This document shows, piece after piece, positions 45,384 through 54,713 of a stretch of 64,000 bases of DNA. The notes beneath the pieces are model-generated. The model worked only from the letters and a program-made list of their open reading frames with translations. It was not told where the DNA came from and did not search any database. Where the stretch lies: NCBI RefSeq assembly GCF_014651235.1, contig NZ_BMWM01000002.1, positions 21,170 through 85,169 on the forward strand. Direction: 5' to 3'. Positions within the stretch are counted from its first letter, which is position 1; each line of letters starts with the position of its first letter. This stretch comes from Leuconostoc lactis KCTC 3528 = DSM 20202 (GTDB taxonomy: Bacteria > Bacillota > Bacilli > Lactobacillales > Lactobacillaceae). The position numbers and the translations under genes are program-made.

Positions 45384-46349
45384 ATGGTAGTAAACGTAGA
45401 GAACCCGCTTTTTAAAAAACTTGGCATGAAGTATCCCATCGTTGAAGGTGGGATGACTTGGGCTGGAACCGGTGCATTGGCTGCAGCAATTTCTGAAGCG
45501 GGTGGTTTAGGCTTTATCGGTACAGGTTACTGGCACGGTGAAGATGTCCGCAAAGAAATCAAACGCGTCAAGGCATTGACGGACAAGCCATTTGGTGTCA
45601 ACGTGATGCTTTTGAGTCGCCATATTCGGGAAGTCTTTGACGTGATCATTGAAGAAGGCGTGAAAGTGGTTGCCACAGGAGCGGGTGATCCGTCACCATT
45701 CTTGGATGAATTACACGCGGCTGGTATTATCGTCATGCCGGTTGTCCCTTCTGTGTCATTAGCTAAGATGATGGAAAAGAAGGGTGTCGATGCGGTGATT
45801 GCTGAAGGAATGGAATCTGGTGGGCATATCGGCATGTTGACAACGATGACGTTAGTACCACAAGTAGTCGACGCTGTTGATATTCCAGTCATTGCTGCTG
45901 GTGGTATTGGCGATGGTCGTGGTGTTGCTGCCGCCTTCATGTTGGGGGCTGCTGGGGCTCAAATGGGGACGCGTTTCTTGACGGCAACAGAATCTGAAAT
46001 TCACCCCAACTTTAAAGAAAAAATCATTAAAGCCAAGGACATTGACACGATTGTTACTGGCCAACTGATGGGAAACCGCGCACGTGTTTTGAAGAACAAG
46101 ATGGCTAAGAACTTCGTTAAAAACGAGGTCTTTGAAATCCAAAAAGAAAAGCCAGATGCTGCCGCAATTGAAAAGTTGGAATCCGGTACTTTGCGTCGGG
46201 CTGTTCAAGAAGGTGACAAAGAAGGTGGCGCTTTCATGGCTGGTCAAATCTCTGGTTTGATCAAAGATGAAAAGCCAGCCGCACAAATTTTGTCTGATAT
46301 TTGGGCAGAAGCAACTGACTTGATGGGTATTGAAAATACAACATTGTAA
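45384..46349 (+). CDS. fabK: Enoyl-ACP reductase II FabK
   Basis: A 321-residue FMN-dependent TIM-barrel enzyme (nitronate monooxygenase-like fold): PIVEGGMTWAGTGALAAAISEAGG, ESGGHIG, AAGGIGDGRGVAAA and GAQMGTRF. It replaces FabI and is insensitive to triclosan in this family. The gap from acpP has an 8-bp hairpin (GTGATCAT/ATGGTCAC). Confidence 0.95.
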   Translation: MVVNVENPLFKKLGMKYPIVEGGMTWAGTGALAAAISEAGGLGFIGTGYWHGEDVRKEIKRVKALTDKPFGVNVMLLSRHIREVFDVIIEEGVKVVATGAGDPSPFLDELHAAGIIVMPVVPSVSLAKMMEKKGVDAVIAEGMESGGHIGMLTTMTLVPQVVDAVDIPVIAAGGIGDGRGVAAAFMLGAAGAQMGTRFLTATESEIHPNFKEKIIKAKDIDTIVTGQLMGNRARVLKNKMAKNFVKNEVFEIQKEKPDAAAIEKLESGTLRRAVQEGDKEGGAFMAGQISGLIKDEKPAAQILSDIWAEATDLMGIENTTL

Positions 46350-46391
46350 CCACAGCGCTGACACGTCAGCAAATTTTACATGGGGACTAAT

Positions 46392-47336
46392 ATGAAATTA
46401 GGTATCTTATTTAGCGGTCAAGGGGCGCAAAAAGCTGGCATGGGTGCCGACTTATACGCGGCATTACCCGCTTACCGTGACACAATTGACCAAGCGTCAG
46501 CCATCTTAGGCTATGATTTACAAGCCGTGGCCAATGACGAAACAAAAATCACGCAAACAGCTTACGCACAACCTGCTATTTTGGCGATGAGCAATGCCAT
46601 TATTAACGCGTTGGGTGAGGCTTTGCCAACCCCAGTAGCAGGTCTGGGCTTGAGTTTGGGTGAATACTCAGCGTTGGCTGCCAGTGGCGCTATGGGATTT
46701 GACCAAGCCGTGGCGATTATCAAAGACCGTGGTATCTACATGCAGACAGTCGGTGAGGCCAATCCAGGTAAGATGGTTGCCGTGATGGGTGATAATCAAG
46801 CGTTGGTAGAAGACGTGTTAACATCACTACAGGCAGCTGGCAAGCAAGTTTACCCAGCCAACTATAATACATTTGCGCAACTGGTCATTGGTGGTGTGGC
46901 TGAAGATGTTAATGAGGCCATGGCAGCCTTAACTGAAGCAGGGATTCAACGCCTCGTTGAATTACCCGTGTCAGGAGCCTTCCATACGCCATTGTTAAAA
47001 GATGCGGCTGTGCAGTTGACAACACGTCTGGCTGGCGAAACTTTCAGCGAGACCCAATATCCGGTTTATTCAAATACAACGGGGGCATTATTTACGGCTG
47101 ACACGTTATTTGAAACATTGACAAAACAAATTATTTCACCCACTTACTTTGCGCAAGCGATGGAAAAAATGTTGGCTGATGGTGTCGATACATTTATTGA
47201 AGTTGGCCCATCAGATACGTTAATTAAATTCGCCAAGAAAATTGCACCAAAGGACGTCAAGCGTTATGCGATTACCGATATTGACAGTTTCAATGCGGTG
47301 CGTGATTTATTAGTTGCAGCAGGAAAGGAAGCCTAG
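46392..47336 (+). CDS. fabD: Malonyl-CoA:ACP transacylase FabD
   Basis: A 314-residue acyltransferase with the nucleophile Ser in GLSLGEYSAL and the His in SGAFHTPLL; FSGQGAQ is near the N-terminus. The ATG at 46392 follows GGGGAC. The gap from fabK has a GCTGAC/GTCAGC hairpin. Confidence 0.95.
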   Translation: MKLGILFSGQGAQKAGMGADLYAALPAYRDTIDQASAILGYDLQAVANDETKITQTAYAQPAILAMSNAIINALGEALPTPVAGLGLSLGEYSALAASGAMGFDQAVAIIKDRGIYMQTVGEANPGKMVAVMGDNQALVEDVLTSLQAAGKQVYPANYNTFAQLVIGGVAEDVNEAMAALTEAGIQRLVELPVSGAFHTPLLKDAAVQLTTRLAGETFSETQYPVYSNTTGALFTADTLFETLTKQIISPTYFAQAMEKMLADGVDTFIEVGPSDTLIKFAKKIAPKDVKRYAITDIDSFNAVRDLLVAAGKEA

Positions 47337-47337
47337 T

Positions 47338-48069
47338 ATGATGGATTTCACAGATCAAACAGTGCTCGTTACTGGCTCATCGCGCGGTATTGGTTTGGCA
47401 ATTGCCAAAGCCTTTGATGCTGCGGGCGCTCACGTGATTTTACATGCGCGTTCAGCTATCGCGCCAGAAATTTTGGCTGAATTCAAGCAAACACCGCAAA
47501 CTTTGCAATTTGATATTGCGGATGCTGAAGCAGCTGAGGCTAGTATCAAGGCCTCATACAAGCAAGCAGATTTCCCTGGTATTGATGTTTTGATTAACAA
47601 TGCGGGTATTACCAAAGACCAATTGGCCATGGCGATGACGCCAGCTGATTTTGCTCAGGTCATTAATGTGAACTTGAATGGGACATTTAATGTGACGCAA
47701 CCAATCTTTAAGAAGATGATTCGTCAAAGACATGGGGCAATTGTGAATATGAGTTCCGTTATTGGCTTAATGGGTAACATGGGACAAACGAATTATGCCG
47801 CTTCAAAAGCTGGTATAATTGGTTTCACCAAGTCACTTGCCAAAGAAGGTGCCCGTCGTGGGATTCGTGTGAATGCGATTGCGCCAGGCATGATTATGTC
47901 TGATATGACGGCGGTTTTGCCAGCAGAAACGCAAACGGAAATTTTGAAAAATATTCCCTTATCACGGTTTGGTGAAGCCAGTGAAGTCGCTGAAGCAGCG
48001 CTTTTCTTAGCACATAGTTCCTACATTACAGGGCAAACATTGACTGTTGATGGCGGATTGTATATTTAA
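47338..48069 (+). CDS. fabG: 3-oxoacyl-ACP reductase FabG
   Basis: A 243-residue short-chain dehydrogenase with TGSSRGIGLAIAKAF, NNAG, the catalytic Ser in NMSSVIG and YAASKAGI. Adjacent ATG codons at 47338 and 47341 are both possible. It starts one base after the fabD stop, behind AAAGGAAG. Confidence 0.96.
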   Translation: MMDFTDQTVLVTGSSRGIGLAIAKAFDAAGAHVILHARSAIAPEILAEFKQTPQTLQFDIADAEAAEASIKASYKQADFPGIDVLINNAGITKDQLAMAMTPADFAQVINVNLNGTFNVTQPIFKKMIRQRHGAIVNMSSVIGLMGNMGQTNYAASKAGIIGFTKSLAKEGARRGIRVNAIAPGMIMSDMTAVLPAETQTEILKNIPLSRFGEASEVAEAALFLAHSSYITGQTLTVDGGLYI

Positions 48070-48084
48070 TTAAAGGAGAACAAC

Positions 48085-49347
48085 ATGACACGAGTAGTCA
48101 TTACTGGTCTTGGTGCCGTAACCCCACTTGGAAATGATACAGAAACATTTTTGAATGGTATCTTCAACGAAGAAATCGGGATTAAGCCAATTACAAAGTT
48201 CGATGCCACAGAAACAGGGATTACGGTCGCTGGACAAGTTGATGGATTTGACCCAGCAAAACGTGTAGGCAAGCGTGACGCACGTAAGTTGGATTTGTTC
48301 TCACAATACGCCATCGATGCGGCTGATCAAGCATTGGAAAATGCTGGTTTGAAAGCACCGGAAGGCTCAGAAAACCCAACGACTGTCCAAGACCCAACGC
48401 GTTTTGGCGTTATTCTGGGTAATGGTATCGGTGGTTTGACCACTATTCAGGAACAAGTGATCAAAATGCATGACAAGGGACCACAACGTGTCAGCCCATT
48501 GTTCGTGCCTGAATCAATTCCAAACATGGTATCGGGTAACGTGTCATTGCGTTTTGGTGCCAAAGGGGTAAACTATACGGTTGTGACTGCTTGTGCCTCT
48601 GCAACCAATGCCATTGGTGAAGCTTTCTGGCGTATCCAATCCGGTAAGGCAGATGTGATGTTGACGGGTGGTTCAGAAGCCACAGTTAACGAAATTGGGA
48701 TTGCTGGTTTCGCGGCTTTGACAGCGTTGTCAACGGAAACAGATCCGATGGAAGCGTCAAAGCCATTTGACAAGAACCGTCATGGTTTTGTCCTTGGTGA
48801 AGGTTCAGGTATCTTGGTCATTGAAAGTCTCGAACACGCCCAAGCACGTGGGGCCAACATTTTGGCTGAACTTGTGGGTTATGGTGCATCATCTGATGCA
48901 TACCACATGACATCACCATCACCTGATGGTGAAGGTGCGGCGCGTGCCATGCGTGATGCCCTTCGCGATGCCGATTTGCAACCTGAAAAGATTTCATATA
49001 TCAATGCGCACGGAACAGCAACTGGTGCCAATGATTCTGGTGAAGCACATGCGATTGCCACTGTCTTTGGGGCTAATAATGTCCCTGTCTCATCAACTAA
49101 GGGGATGACAGGTCATTTGCTTGGTGCGGCTGGTGCGATTGAAGCCTTGGTTTCAGTTGGCGCACTTGTCCGCGGCGAAATGCCAGTTAACGTTGGTGTG
49201 GACGAACAAGATGATGACACGAAGTTGGTGAACTTGGTGTCTACTGCGACAAAGCATACCGCACCTGAATATGTACTAAGTGCAAATTATGGTTTTGGTG
49301 GCCACAACGCTGCAGTCATTTTCAAAAACTGGCACGAAGAGGCTTAA
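48085..49347 (+). CDS. fabF: 3-oxoacyl-ACP synthase II FabF
   Basis: A 420-residue KAS II with catalytic Cys in VTACASATNAIG, His in NAHGTAT and GMTGHLLGAAG. It elongates acyl-ACP and is the temperature-responsive condensing enzyme. It starts behind AAAGGAGAA. Confidence 0.96.
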   Translation: MTRVVITGLGAVTPLGNDTETFLNGIFNEEIGIKPITKFDATETGITVAGQVDGFDPAKRVGKRDARKLDLFSQYAIDAADQALENAGLKAPEGSENPTTVQDPTRFGVILGNGIGGLTTIQEQVIKMHDKGPQRVSPLFVPESIPNMVSGNVSLRFGAKGVNYTVVTACASATNAIGEAFWRIQSGKADVMLTGGSEATVNEIGIAGFAALTALSTETDPMEASKPFDKNRHGFVLGEGSGILVIESLEHAQARGANILAELVGYGASSDAYHMTSPSPDGEGAARAMRDALRDADLQPEKISYINAHGTATGANDSGEAHAIATVFGANNVPVSSTKGMTGHLLGAAGAIEALVSVGALVRGEMPVNVGVDEQDDDTKLVNLVSTATKHTAPEYVLSANYGFGGHNAAVIFKNWHEEA

Positions 49348-49350
49348 TTC

Positions 49351-49803
49351 ATGAGTTTAAATATCGATGAAATCCGCAGCTTGATGGCGGATCTAGAAAA
49401 TAGTTCATTACGCGAATTTCAAATTATCGACGGTGATTTTAGTTTGCATTTGTCAAAAAATGACAACGCGGCGATTGTCGCACCAGCACTCACTGCCGCC
49501 GCTGAACCAGTGGTGGCTAACGATGCACCTAACGAACATCCATTGGCAAAACCAGTGACAGCGGGTGTCGAGATCGTTGCGCCAATGGTTGGCACAGTGT
49601 ATTTGCAACCAAAACCAGAAGCGCCAATGTTTAAACAAGTTGGTGACAAGGTAGCGGTTGGTGAAACAGTAGCTGTGATTGAAGCGATGAAACTGATGAC
49701 CGAAATTCACAGTGAAGTTGCTGGCACAATTGCCGAAGTTTTGGTTGAAAACGAAGAAGTGGTGGACTATAACAAGCCACTTTATATCGTGACACCAGCA
49801 TAA
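49351..49803 (+). CDS. accB: Biotin carboxyl carrier protein AccB
   Basis: A 150-residue BCCP with an N-terminal domain, an Ala/Pro/Val linker and a biotinyl domain with the lysine in EAMKLMTEIHSEVAG. It begins 3 bases after fabF. The downstream gap to fabZ2 has a GCGGA/TCCGC hairpin. Confidence 0.95.
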   Translation: MSLNIDEIRSLMADLENSSLREFQIIDGDFSLHLSKNDNAAIVAPALTAAAEPVVANDAPNEHPLAKPVTAGVEIVAPMVGTVYLQPKPEAPMFKQVGDKVAVGETVAVIEAMKLMTEIHSEVAGTIAEVLVENEEVVDYNKPLYIVTPA

Positions 49804-49836
49804 TTTAAGCGGAGTTTTCCGCGTACATACCTGAAT

Positions 49837-49885
49837 AGGAGGAAAGGCATACAGTAATTGGTGCTGTATGTTTAATAGACACATG
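49837..49885 (+). promoter_or_regulatory. SD-hairpin-ATG leader of fabZ2
   Basis: AGGAGG (49837-49842) is followed by CATACAG (49848-49854) pairing exactly with CTGTATG (49864-49870) around a 9-base loop. The conserved ATG (49883) is 12 bases beyond. The in-frame ATG at 49868 lies in the stem. There is no good short ORF behind this SD, which argues against a general upstream-ORF explanation. Confidence 0.55.
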
Positions 49886-50314
49886 AGCGTACTAAATACC
49901 CAACAAATTATGGACATCATCCCACATCGTTATCCGATGTTAATGTTGGATACGGTTGAAGAATTGGTGCCAGGTGAACGGGCCGTGGCTTACAAGAATA
50001 TTTCAATCAATGAAGAAATTTTCCAAGGCCATTTCCCAGGAAACCCAACCTTTCCAGGTGCGTTAACCGTTGAAGCCTTGGCCCAAACGGGTGCCGTTGC
50101 GCTTTTGTCAATGCCAGAATATAAAGGAAAGACTGCTTACTTTGGCGGTATCAAGAAGGCGCGTTACCGTCAAATGGTACGCCCTGGTGACCGCTTGCGT
50201 TTGGAAGTGACAATCGATCGTTTGCGTGGGCCAATTGGAACGGGTAAAGGGATTGTGTGGATTGGTGACAAGAAGGCAACAACTGCTGAATTGACATTCA
50301 TCATTGGAGATTAA
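49883..50314 (+). CDS. fabZ: 3-hydroxyacyl-ACP dehydratase FabZ, copy 2
   Basis: A 143-residue hot-dog dehydratase with GHFPGNPTFPGALTVEALAQ carrying His and Glu. It resembles copy 1 (IIPHRYPMLMLDTVEELVP versus LIPNRYPILYMDYVEEMVP), so the two are paralogues. MSVLNTQQIMDIIPHRYP is the conserved start; the ATG at 49868 would add five residues. Confidence 0.94.
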   Translation: MSVLNTQQIMDIIPHRYPMLMLDTVEELVPGERAVAYKNISINEEIFQGHFPGNPTFPGALTVEALAQTGAVALLSMPEYKGKTAYFGGIKKARYRQMVRPGDRLRLEVTIDRLRGPIGTGKGIVWIGDKKATTAELTFIIGD

Positions 50315-50316
50315 TT

Positions 50317-51693
50317 GTGTTTAAAAAAGTATTGGTTGCCAACCGTGGTGAAATTGCGGTTCGTATTATCCGAACGTTAAAAGAAATGGGCATTGGGTCA
50401 GTGGCGATTTATTCGACCGCTGATAAGGATAGCCTGCATGTTCAAATCGCTGATGAAGCGATTGCTGTCGGTGGGCCAAAGCCAAAAGACTCTTATTTGA
50501 ATATGAAAAACATTTTGAGCGCCGCCTTACTATCTGGGGCAGAAGCCATTCACCCAGGTTACGGTTTCTTAGCTGAAAATGCGTTGTTTGCCGAAATGGT
50601 CGGTGAGGTCGGAATTCAATGGATCGGGCCACGGCCAGAAACCATCGAATTAATGGGTAACAAAGCGAACGCCCGTGAAGAAATGCGCCGCGCTGGTGTG
50701 CCTGTCATTCCAGGATCTGAAGGGTTTATTCGGGATTTTGACGAAGCCAAGGCTGTGGCCGATCGCATTGGTTATCCTTTGTTGCTCAAGGCTGCTGCTG
50801 GTGGTGGTGGCAAAGGGATGCGCTTTGTATACGGCGAAGATGAGCTCTCAGATAAATTTGATGATGCGCAAAACGAAGCCCGTGCTGCTTTTGGCGATGA
50901 CCATATGTATATCGAAAAGGTCATGGAACGCGTGCGGCATATTGAAATGCAATTGTTGCGCGATGAAAATGGCCATGTGATTTATTTGCCTGAACGTAAT
51001 TGTTCTTTGCAACGTAATAACCAAAAAGTGTTAGAAGAATCGCCAGCAACTGGTGTGACGCCAGCAATGCGTGCTGAATTGGGTGAAATTGTGACCCGCG
51101 CAGCCCAAGCCTTGGGTTATGTGAACACTGGGACGATTGAATTTTTGCAAGATCATGAAGGCGCCTTTTATTTCATGGAAATGAACACGCGGATTCAAGT
51201 AGAACATCCCGTTTCAGAAATGGTCACCGGTTTAGATTTGATTCGATTGCAGATTGCCGTGGCCGCTGGTGAAGATTTGCCAGTGACGCAAGCTGATGTG
51301 CAAGTACAAGGTCATGCAATTGAAGTACGTTTGACGGCTGAACAGCCAGAAAAGCATTTTGCCCCTAGTGCTGGGACAGTTGGTTTCGTCTTTCTCCCAA
51401 CTGGTGGGCCTGGTATTCGTATTGATTCGGCATTGTTTAATGGCGATAAAATCCAACCATTCTATGATTCAATGATTGGGAAGCTCATTGTGCATGGTGC
51501 AGACCGCACGCAAGCGATGGCCAAAATGCGCCGGATTGTGGATGAAACGGTGGTCCGTGGTGTCGCCACGAGCCGCGCCTTCCAACAGGCATTGTTAGCT
51601 GATCCCCAAGTACAACGTGGGGAATTTGATACACGTTACCTAGAAAGTGACTTTTTACCACGCTGGCTTGATAGTTTGCCAGCGACTGAATAA
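50317..51693 (+). CDS. accC: Acetyl-CoA carboxylase biotin carboxylase subunit AccC
   Basis: A 458-residue ATP-grasp biotin carboxylase with VANRGEIAVRIIR, the glycine-rich loop AAAGGGGKGMRF, ERNCSLQRNNQK and EMNTRIQVEHPVSE. It starts at a GTG with GGAG upstream inside fabZ2. It carboxylates biotin on AccB. Confidence 0.96.
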   Translation: MFKKVLVANRGEIAVRIIRTLKEMGIGSVAIYSTADKDSLHVQIADEAIAVGGPKPKDSYLNMKNILSAALLSGAEAIHPGYGFLAENALFAEMVGEVGIQWIGPRPETIELMGNKANAREEMRRAGVPVIPGSEGFIRDFDEAKAVADRIGYPLLLKAAAGGGGKGMRFVYGEDELSDKFDDAQNEARAAFGDDHMYIEKVMERVRHIEMQLLRDENGHVIYLPERNCSLQRNNQKVLEESPATGVTPAMRAELGEIVTRAAQALGYVNTGTIEFLQDHEGAFYFMEMNTRIQVEHPVSEMVTGLDLIRLQIAVAAGEDLPVTQADVQVQGHAIEVRLTAEQPEKHFAPSAGTVGFVFLPTGGPGIRIDSALFNGDKIQPFYDSMIGKLIVHGADRTQAMAKMRRIVDETVVRGVATSRAFQQALLADPQVQRGEFDTRYLESDFLPRWLDSLPATE

Positions 51694-51696
51694 ACA

Positions 51697-51832
51697 ATAA
51701 TACCGCGTATGGCCGACATATGCGGTATTATCATATTAGTGCCATATGCAGTTCTGGACTGCTAAGTAAAGTGATTAGGAGGCATGTGTCCCAACTGGTG
51801 AGTTTGCGGTGTTGGGATACGGGATAAAGATG
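51697..51832 (+). promoter_or_regulatory. accC-accD gap: large hairpin plus SD-hairpin-ATG leader
   Basis: ATAATACCGC pairs with GCGGTATTAT, with a further GTATG/CATAT extension (about 51700-51732); a small GCAGT/ACTGC hairpin follows. Then AGGAGG (51777-51782) precedes GTGTCCCAAC (51786-51795), which pairs with GTTGGGATAC (51811-51820), 10 pairs with one G-T. The ATG of accD (51830) follows 9 bases later. Short ATG/GTG frames also start behind the SD. Confidence 0.55.
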
Positions 51833-52669
51833 GATTTATACGATAATCAAAAATCAACCGCTAAAATTAAGCGGGATGCATCGGTCAATGAACGCATCCC
51901 AGACGGGCTTTTCTTAGCTTGTCCTTATTGCGGTGTTCAAATGTACAATAAGCAATTGGGACCGTTTCGTGTATGCGCGCACTGTGGCTATGGCTTCCGT
52001 TTGCAAGCGCAAGAACGCGTCGATTTGCTCACGCAATCATTTGAAGAAATGGATGCTGACATTGAAATGACAACACCAGAATTTCCTGGTTATGCGGATA
52101 AGCTCGCGCGGGCGAAATCACAAACAGGTTTAGGCGAATCCGTATTGACCGGTGTGGCCACGATTGAAAATGAAAAAGTGGCGCTAGGCGTCATGGATTC
52201 TTATTTCATGATGGGGTCATTGGGATCCATGACTGGTGAAAAAATCACCCGCTTGTTTGAATATGCGACGGATAAAAAATTACCGGTAGTATTGTTCACG
52301 GCTTCTGGTGGGGCACGGATGCAAGAAGGTATTAATTCCTTGATGCAAATGGCCAAAGTGTCAGCGGCAGTGGCGGCGCATCAAGAAGCTGGCCTCCTTT
52401 ATTTGGTCGTACTGACAGATCCAACAACTGGTGGGGTGACGGCCAGTTTCGCCATGCAAGGCGATATTACGTTAGCTGAACCGCATGCTTTGGTTGGCTT
52501 TGCTGGTGCACGTGTGATTGAATCAACGATTCATGAGAAGCTACCAAAGGACTTTCAGCGTGTCGAAACGTTACTAGAAAATGGCTTTGTTGATCAAATT
52601 GTGCCCCGTCCTGAACTGAGCGCCATTATTGCTAAACTGGTGAGGTTGCATCGGGTGTCGGAGGTATAA
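51830..52669 (+). CDS. accD: Acetyl-CoA carboxylase carboxyltransferase beta subunit AccD
   Basis: A 279-residue protein with an N-terminal zinc ribbon (CPYCGVQM then CAHCGYGF) and a crotonase-like carboxyltransferase core ([19 protein letters not shown]). The ATG at 51830 (MDLYDNQ) is preferred; an in-frame GTG at 51809 lies inside the leader hairpin. It forms the carboxyltransferase with AccA. Confidence 0.94.
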   Translation: MDLYDNQKSTAKIKRDASVNERIPDGLFLACPYCGVQMYNKQLGPFRVCAHCGYGFRLQAQERVDLLTQSFEEMDADIEMTTPEFPGYADKLARAKSQTGLGESVLTGVATIENEKVALGVMDSYFMMGSLGSMTGEKITRLFEYATDKKLPVVLFTASGGARMQEGINSLMQMAKVSAAVAAHQEAGLLYLVVLTDPTTGGVTASFAMQGDITLAEPHALVGFAGARVIESTIHEKLPKDFQRVETLLENGFVDQIVPRPELSAIIAKLVRLHRVSEV

Positions 52670-52670
52670 C

Positions 52671-53471
52671 ATGGCAGTCAATATTGGATTAAAATTATTT
52701 AAGCATGAATTAACGCCAGCTGAAGTGGTGAAAAAGTCACGTGAAGACCGCTTTTTGGCGCGTGAAATTATTGATGGTATTTTTACGGACTTTGTTGAAT
52801 TGCATGGCGATCGTTTGAGTGGGGATGACATGTCGGTGATTGGCGGCATTGCTGCTTTAAATGGCAAGCCGGTGACTGTCATTGCCATTGATAAGGGTGT
52901 TGATATTCAAGATAAGCTGAGCAAACGCAATGGGTCGCCTGAACCTTGGGGTTATCGCAAAGCACAACGTTTGATGCAACAAGCTAACAAATTTCATCGC
53001 CCAATTGTGACGTTTATTAACACGCCAGGGGCATTTCCAGGTAAAACGGCGGAAGCGCAAGGCCAAGGCGAAGCGATTGCCAAGTCTATTTTAGAATCTA
53101 TGAAATTGACGGTACCAATGATTGCCATTATTTATGGAGAAGGTGGTTCTGGTGGCGCTTTGGCGTTGGCCACGAGTGATCAAGTCTGGATGTTCCAAAA
53201 TGCGACTTATTCCATTTTGTCACCGGAAGGTTTTGCATCTATTTTATGGAAAGATAGTAAGCGTGCTGATGAGGCCGCCGCTGTCATGGGTATCACGGCT
53301 AAGGATCTTTTGGAAAAGGGTGTGATTGAATATATTATTCCCGAATCACGGAATCATCCGCGTGTCTTTAATTTGATTCGCCAGCGGTTAGACGATGAAT
53401 TTGTGCGACTAAATGCGTTAACGCCAGAAGAATTACTTAAGCAACGACGTGTACGGTTTAGAGCGTTTTAA
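52671..53471 (+). CDS. accA: Acetyl-CoA carboxylase carboxyltransferase alpha subunit AccA
   Basis: A 266-residue carboxyltransferase alpha subunit (PIVTFINTPGAFPGKTAEAQGQGEA split over FINTPGAFPGK and AEAQGQGEAIA; GEGGSGGALA). It begins one base after accD, behind GGAGGT. It is the last gene of the fab-acc operon. Confidence 0.95.
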   Translation: MAVNIGLKLFKHELTPAEVVKKSREDRFLAREIIDGIFTDFVELHGDRLSGDDMSVIGGIAALNGKPVTVIAIDKGVDIQDKLSKRNGSPEPWGYRKAQRLMQQANKFHRPIVTFINTPGAFPGKTAEAQGQGEAIAKSILESMKLTVPMIAIIYGEGGSGGALALATSDQVWMFQNATYSILSPEGFASILWKDSKRADEAAAVMGITAKDLLEKGVIEYIIPESRNHPRVFNLIRQRLDDEFVRLNALTPEELLKQRRVRFRAF

Positions 53472-53482
53472 TATGGTATAAT

Positions 53483-53518
53483 AAAAATACTGACGGCTGT
53501 CAGTATTTTTATTTTTTG
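53483..53518 (+). terminator. Terminator of the fab-acc operon
   Basis: AAAAATACTGAC pairs with GTCAGTATTTTT around GGCT, followed by ATTTTTT. Confidence 0.9.
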
Positions 53519-53535
53519 CGTGAGCAGCTTAAATT

Positions 53536-53891
53536 GGGGTCGTTTTTGGAATTCGACAGGCTGTTTAGGGCATGGACTGCGTTTCGCCATCCGGGCGTTA
53601 AAACGGGCAGAAATTTTAACTGCAAAAAACGAAAACTCTTTCGCAATCGCTGCCTAAAAAACAGTGATGCGTCACTTAATCTTGGTAGCTGGCGTCTAAG
53701 GTTAGGTCATAAAAAGTCAGATCGCGTCGTTGCTTAGATTCGGAACAGCGGCGTTAAATGAATCGAGTTAGTGATTGATGTTAGCCTCGTGTTGTGGCGG
53801 AATCAATCATGAAACTTAAATGACAACACTATAAGCGTAGAGGTTCATGTACCGGGCAGTTTGGACAGGGGTTCGACTCCCCTCGACTCCA
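53536..53891 (+). ncRNA. ssrA: tmRNA (ssrA)
   Basis: The 5' end GGGGTCG and the 3' end CGACTCC plus discriminator A form the tRNA-like acceptor stem, with a T-arm GGGGTTCGACTCCCC. The tag frame starts at the resume codon GCA (53622) and encodes AKNENSFAIAA then TAA (to 53657). The tag is close to the AKNENSYALAA type of other Firmicutes but ends AIAA. CCA is not encoded. tmRNA rescues stalled ribosomes and marks the product for proteolysis. Confidence 0.95.
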
Positions 53892-54080
53892 CTAAGCATT
53901 TCATGGCGTTGCATAAGGTTGCAAAAACCTTGATGTAGCGCCTTTTCTTATGAAAAATGTTGCACTGTATTTCATAGCATTTCACACAAAATGGGAAACT
54001 TTTTGGGAAACATTTTAAATAAGCAAGTAAGCAGTGTAACGGCGTTTAAGCCGTTTTTTATTTGCAAAAGTGGGAAACAT
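53870..54080 (+). other. Probable attachment (attL) side of the island, with GGGAAAC repeats
   Basis: Chromosomal operon genes stop at ssrA, and AT-rich phage-like genes begin after it; the ssrA 3' end is a frequent integration target. GGGAAAC occurs three times (53993, 54005, 54072) and GCATTTCA twice, which may be integrase arm sites. A terminator-like hairpin AACGGC/GCCGTT with a T run lies at 54038-54060. The exact att core cannot be set without the right end. Confidence 0.5.
53905..53946 (+). terminator. Terminator of ssrA
   Basis: A 16-pair stem with one bulge and two wobble pairs (GGCGTTGCATAAGGTT with AACCTTGATGTAGCGCC) followed by TTTT. Confidence 0.8.
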
Positions 54081-54184
54081 TTAGCATATCATCAAAATGT
54101 GGTACATAATCAGAATATATACGATAAATAATGTATATATACATTATAATATTCATAGAAGACCAACTAATTAGAGAGGTAACT

Positions 54185-54523
54185 ATGACAACTACATGGA
54201 CGAATAGAGCGATAATCAAACGTTACTTTTCGGGTATGATAGGCCTTGAATGTGAGTTGATAGCGGAAGACTTAGAGCGTTCAAATAAGTACAGATATGA
54301 AAACACAGTATTTGTTCAAGAGATTAAGCGAGTGCTAGATGAGTTCTGTAAACAACTCACACCAGAGCTTAAAGATATGTACGTCAGCAAGTCCAAAGAG
54401 AACAGGCCATTTATAGAGTTCTACACTGTTGTTGCACCTGCTGGTTACATCATGTCATTGAATAAAGAACTCAATCAGATTGTGAGCCAGATTGAACGAC
54501 CACGAGAGCGTTTATACGCATGA
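54185..54523 (+). CDS. ArpU-like small phage protein, HTH part missing
   Basis: 112 residues from the ATG after GAGAGGT. Its start, IIKRYFSGMIGLECELIAED, resembles that of the next gene (MLRDYFSGRLKLMAEVE). This suggests a common origin with ArpU/RinA-type phage late regulators, but no clear helix-turn-helix is visible in the rest. The function is unknown. Confidence 0.6.
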   Translation: MTTTWTNRAIIKRYFSGMIGLECELIAEDLERSNKYRYENTVFVQEIKRVLDEFCKQLTPELKDMYVSKSKENRPFIEFYTVVAPAGYIMSLNKELNQIVSQIERPRERLYA

Positions 54524-54713
54524 TATGATGTTGTGTGTATTTATACTGATAGTATTTTAAAGTAGCTTATATGGCGTTTCAGGGGGGCTATGGGTACGAT
54601 AAAAGGAAAACGTAGTATAGCTGGAGCTTTAAATACAAATGCCAAAATTAAACATTTGAAAAGTCCCGTAATTAACTTTTGGTAATGACAAAAAATAAAA
54701 ACGAGGTGTGATC

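Noticed and set aside
53477..53482. TATAAT as the ssrA promoter
   Set aside because: It lies before the fab-acc terminator, which would stop transcription before ssrA; the ssrA promoter was not identified with confidence.
53870..54080. Exact attL core
   Set aside because: Without the right end there is no second copy to compare, so only the region is given.
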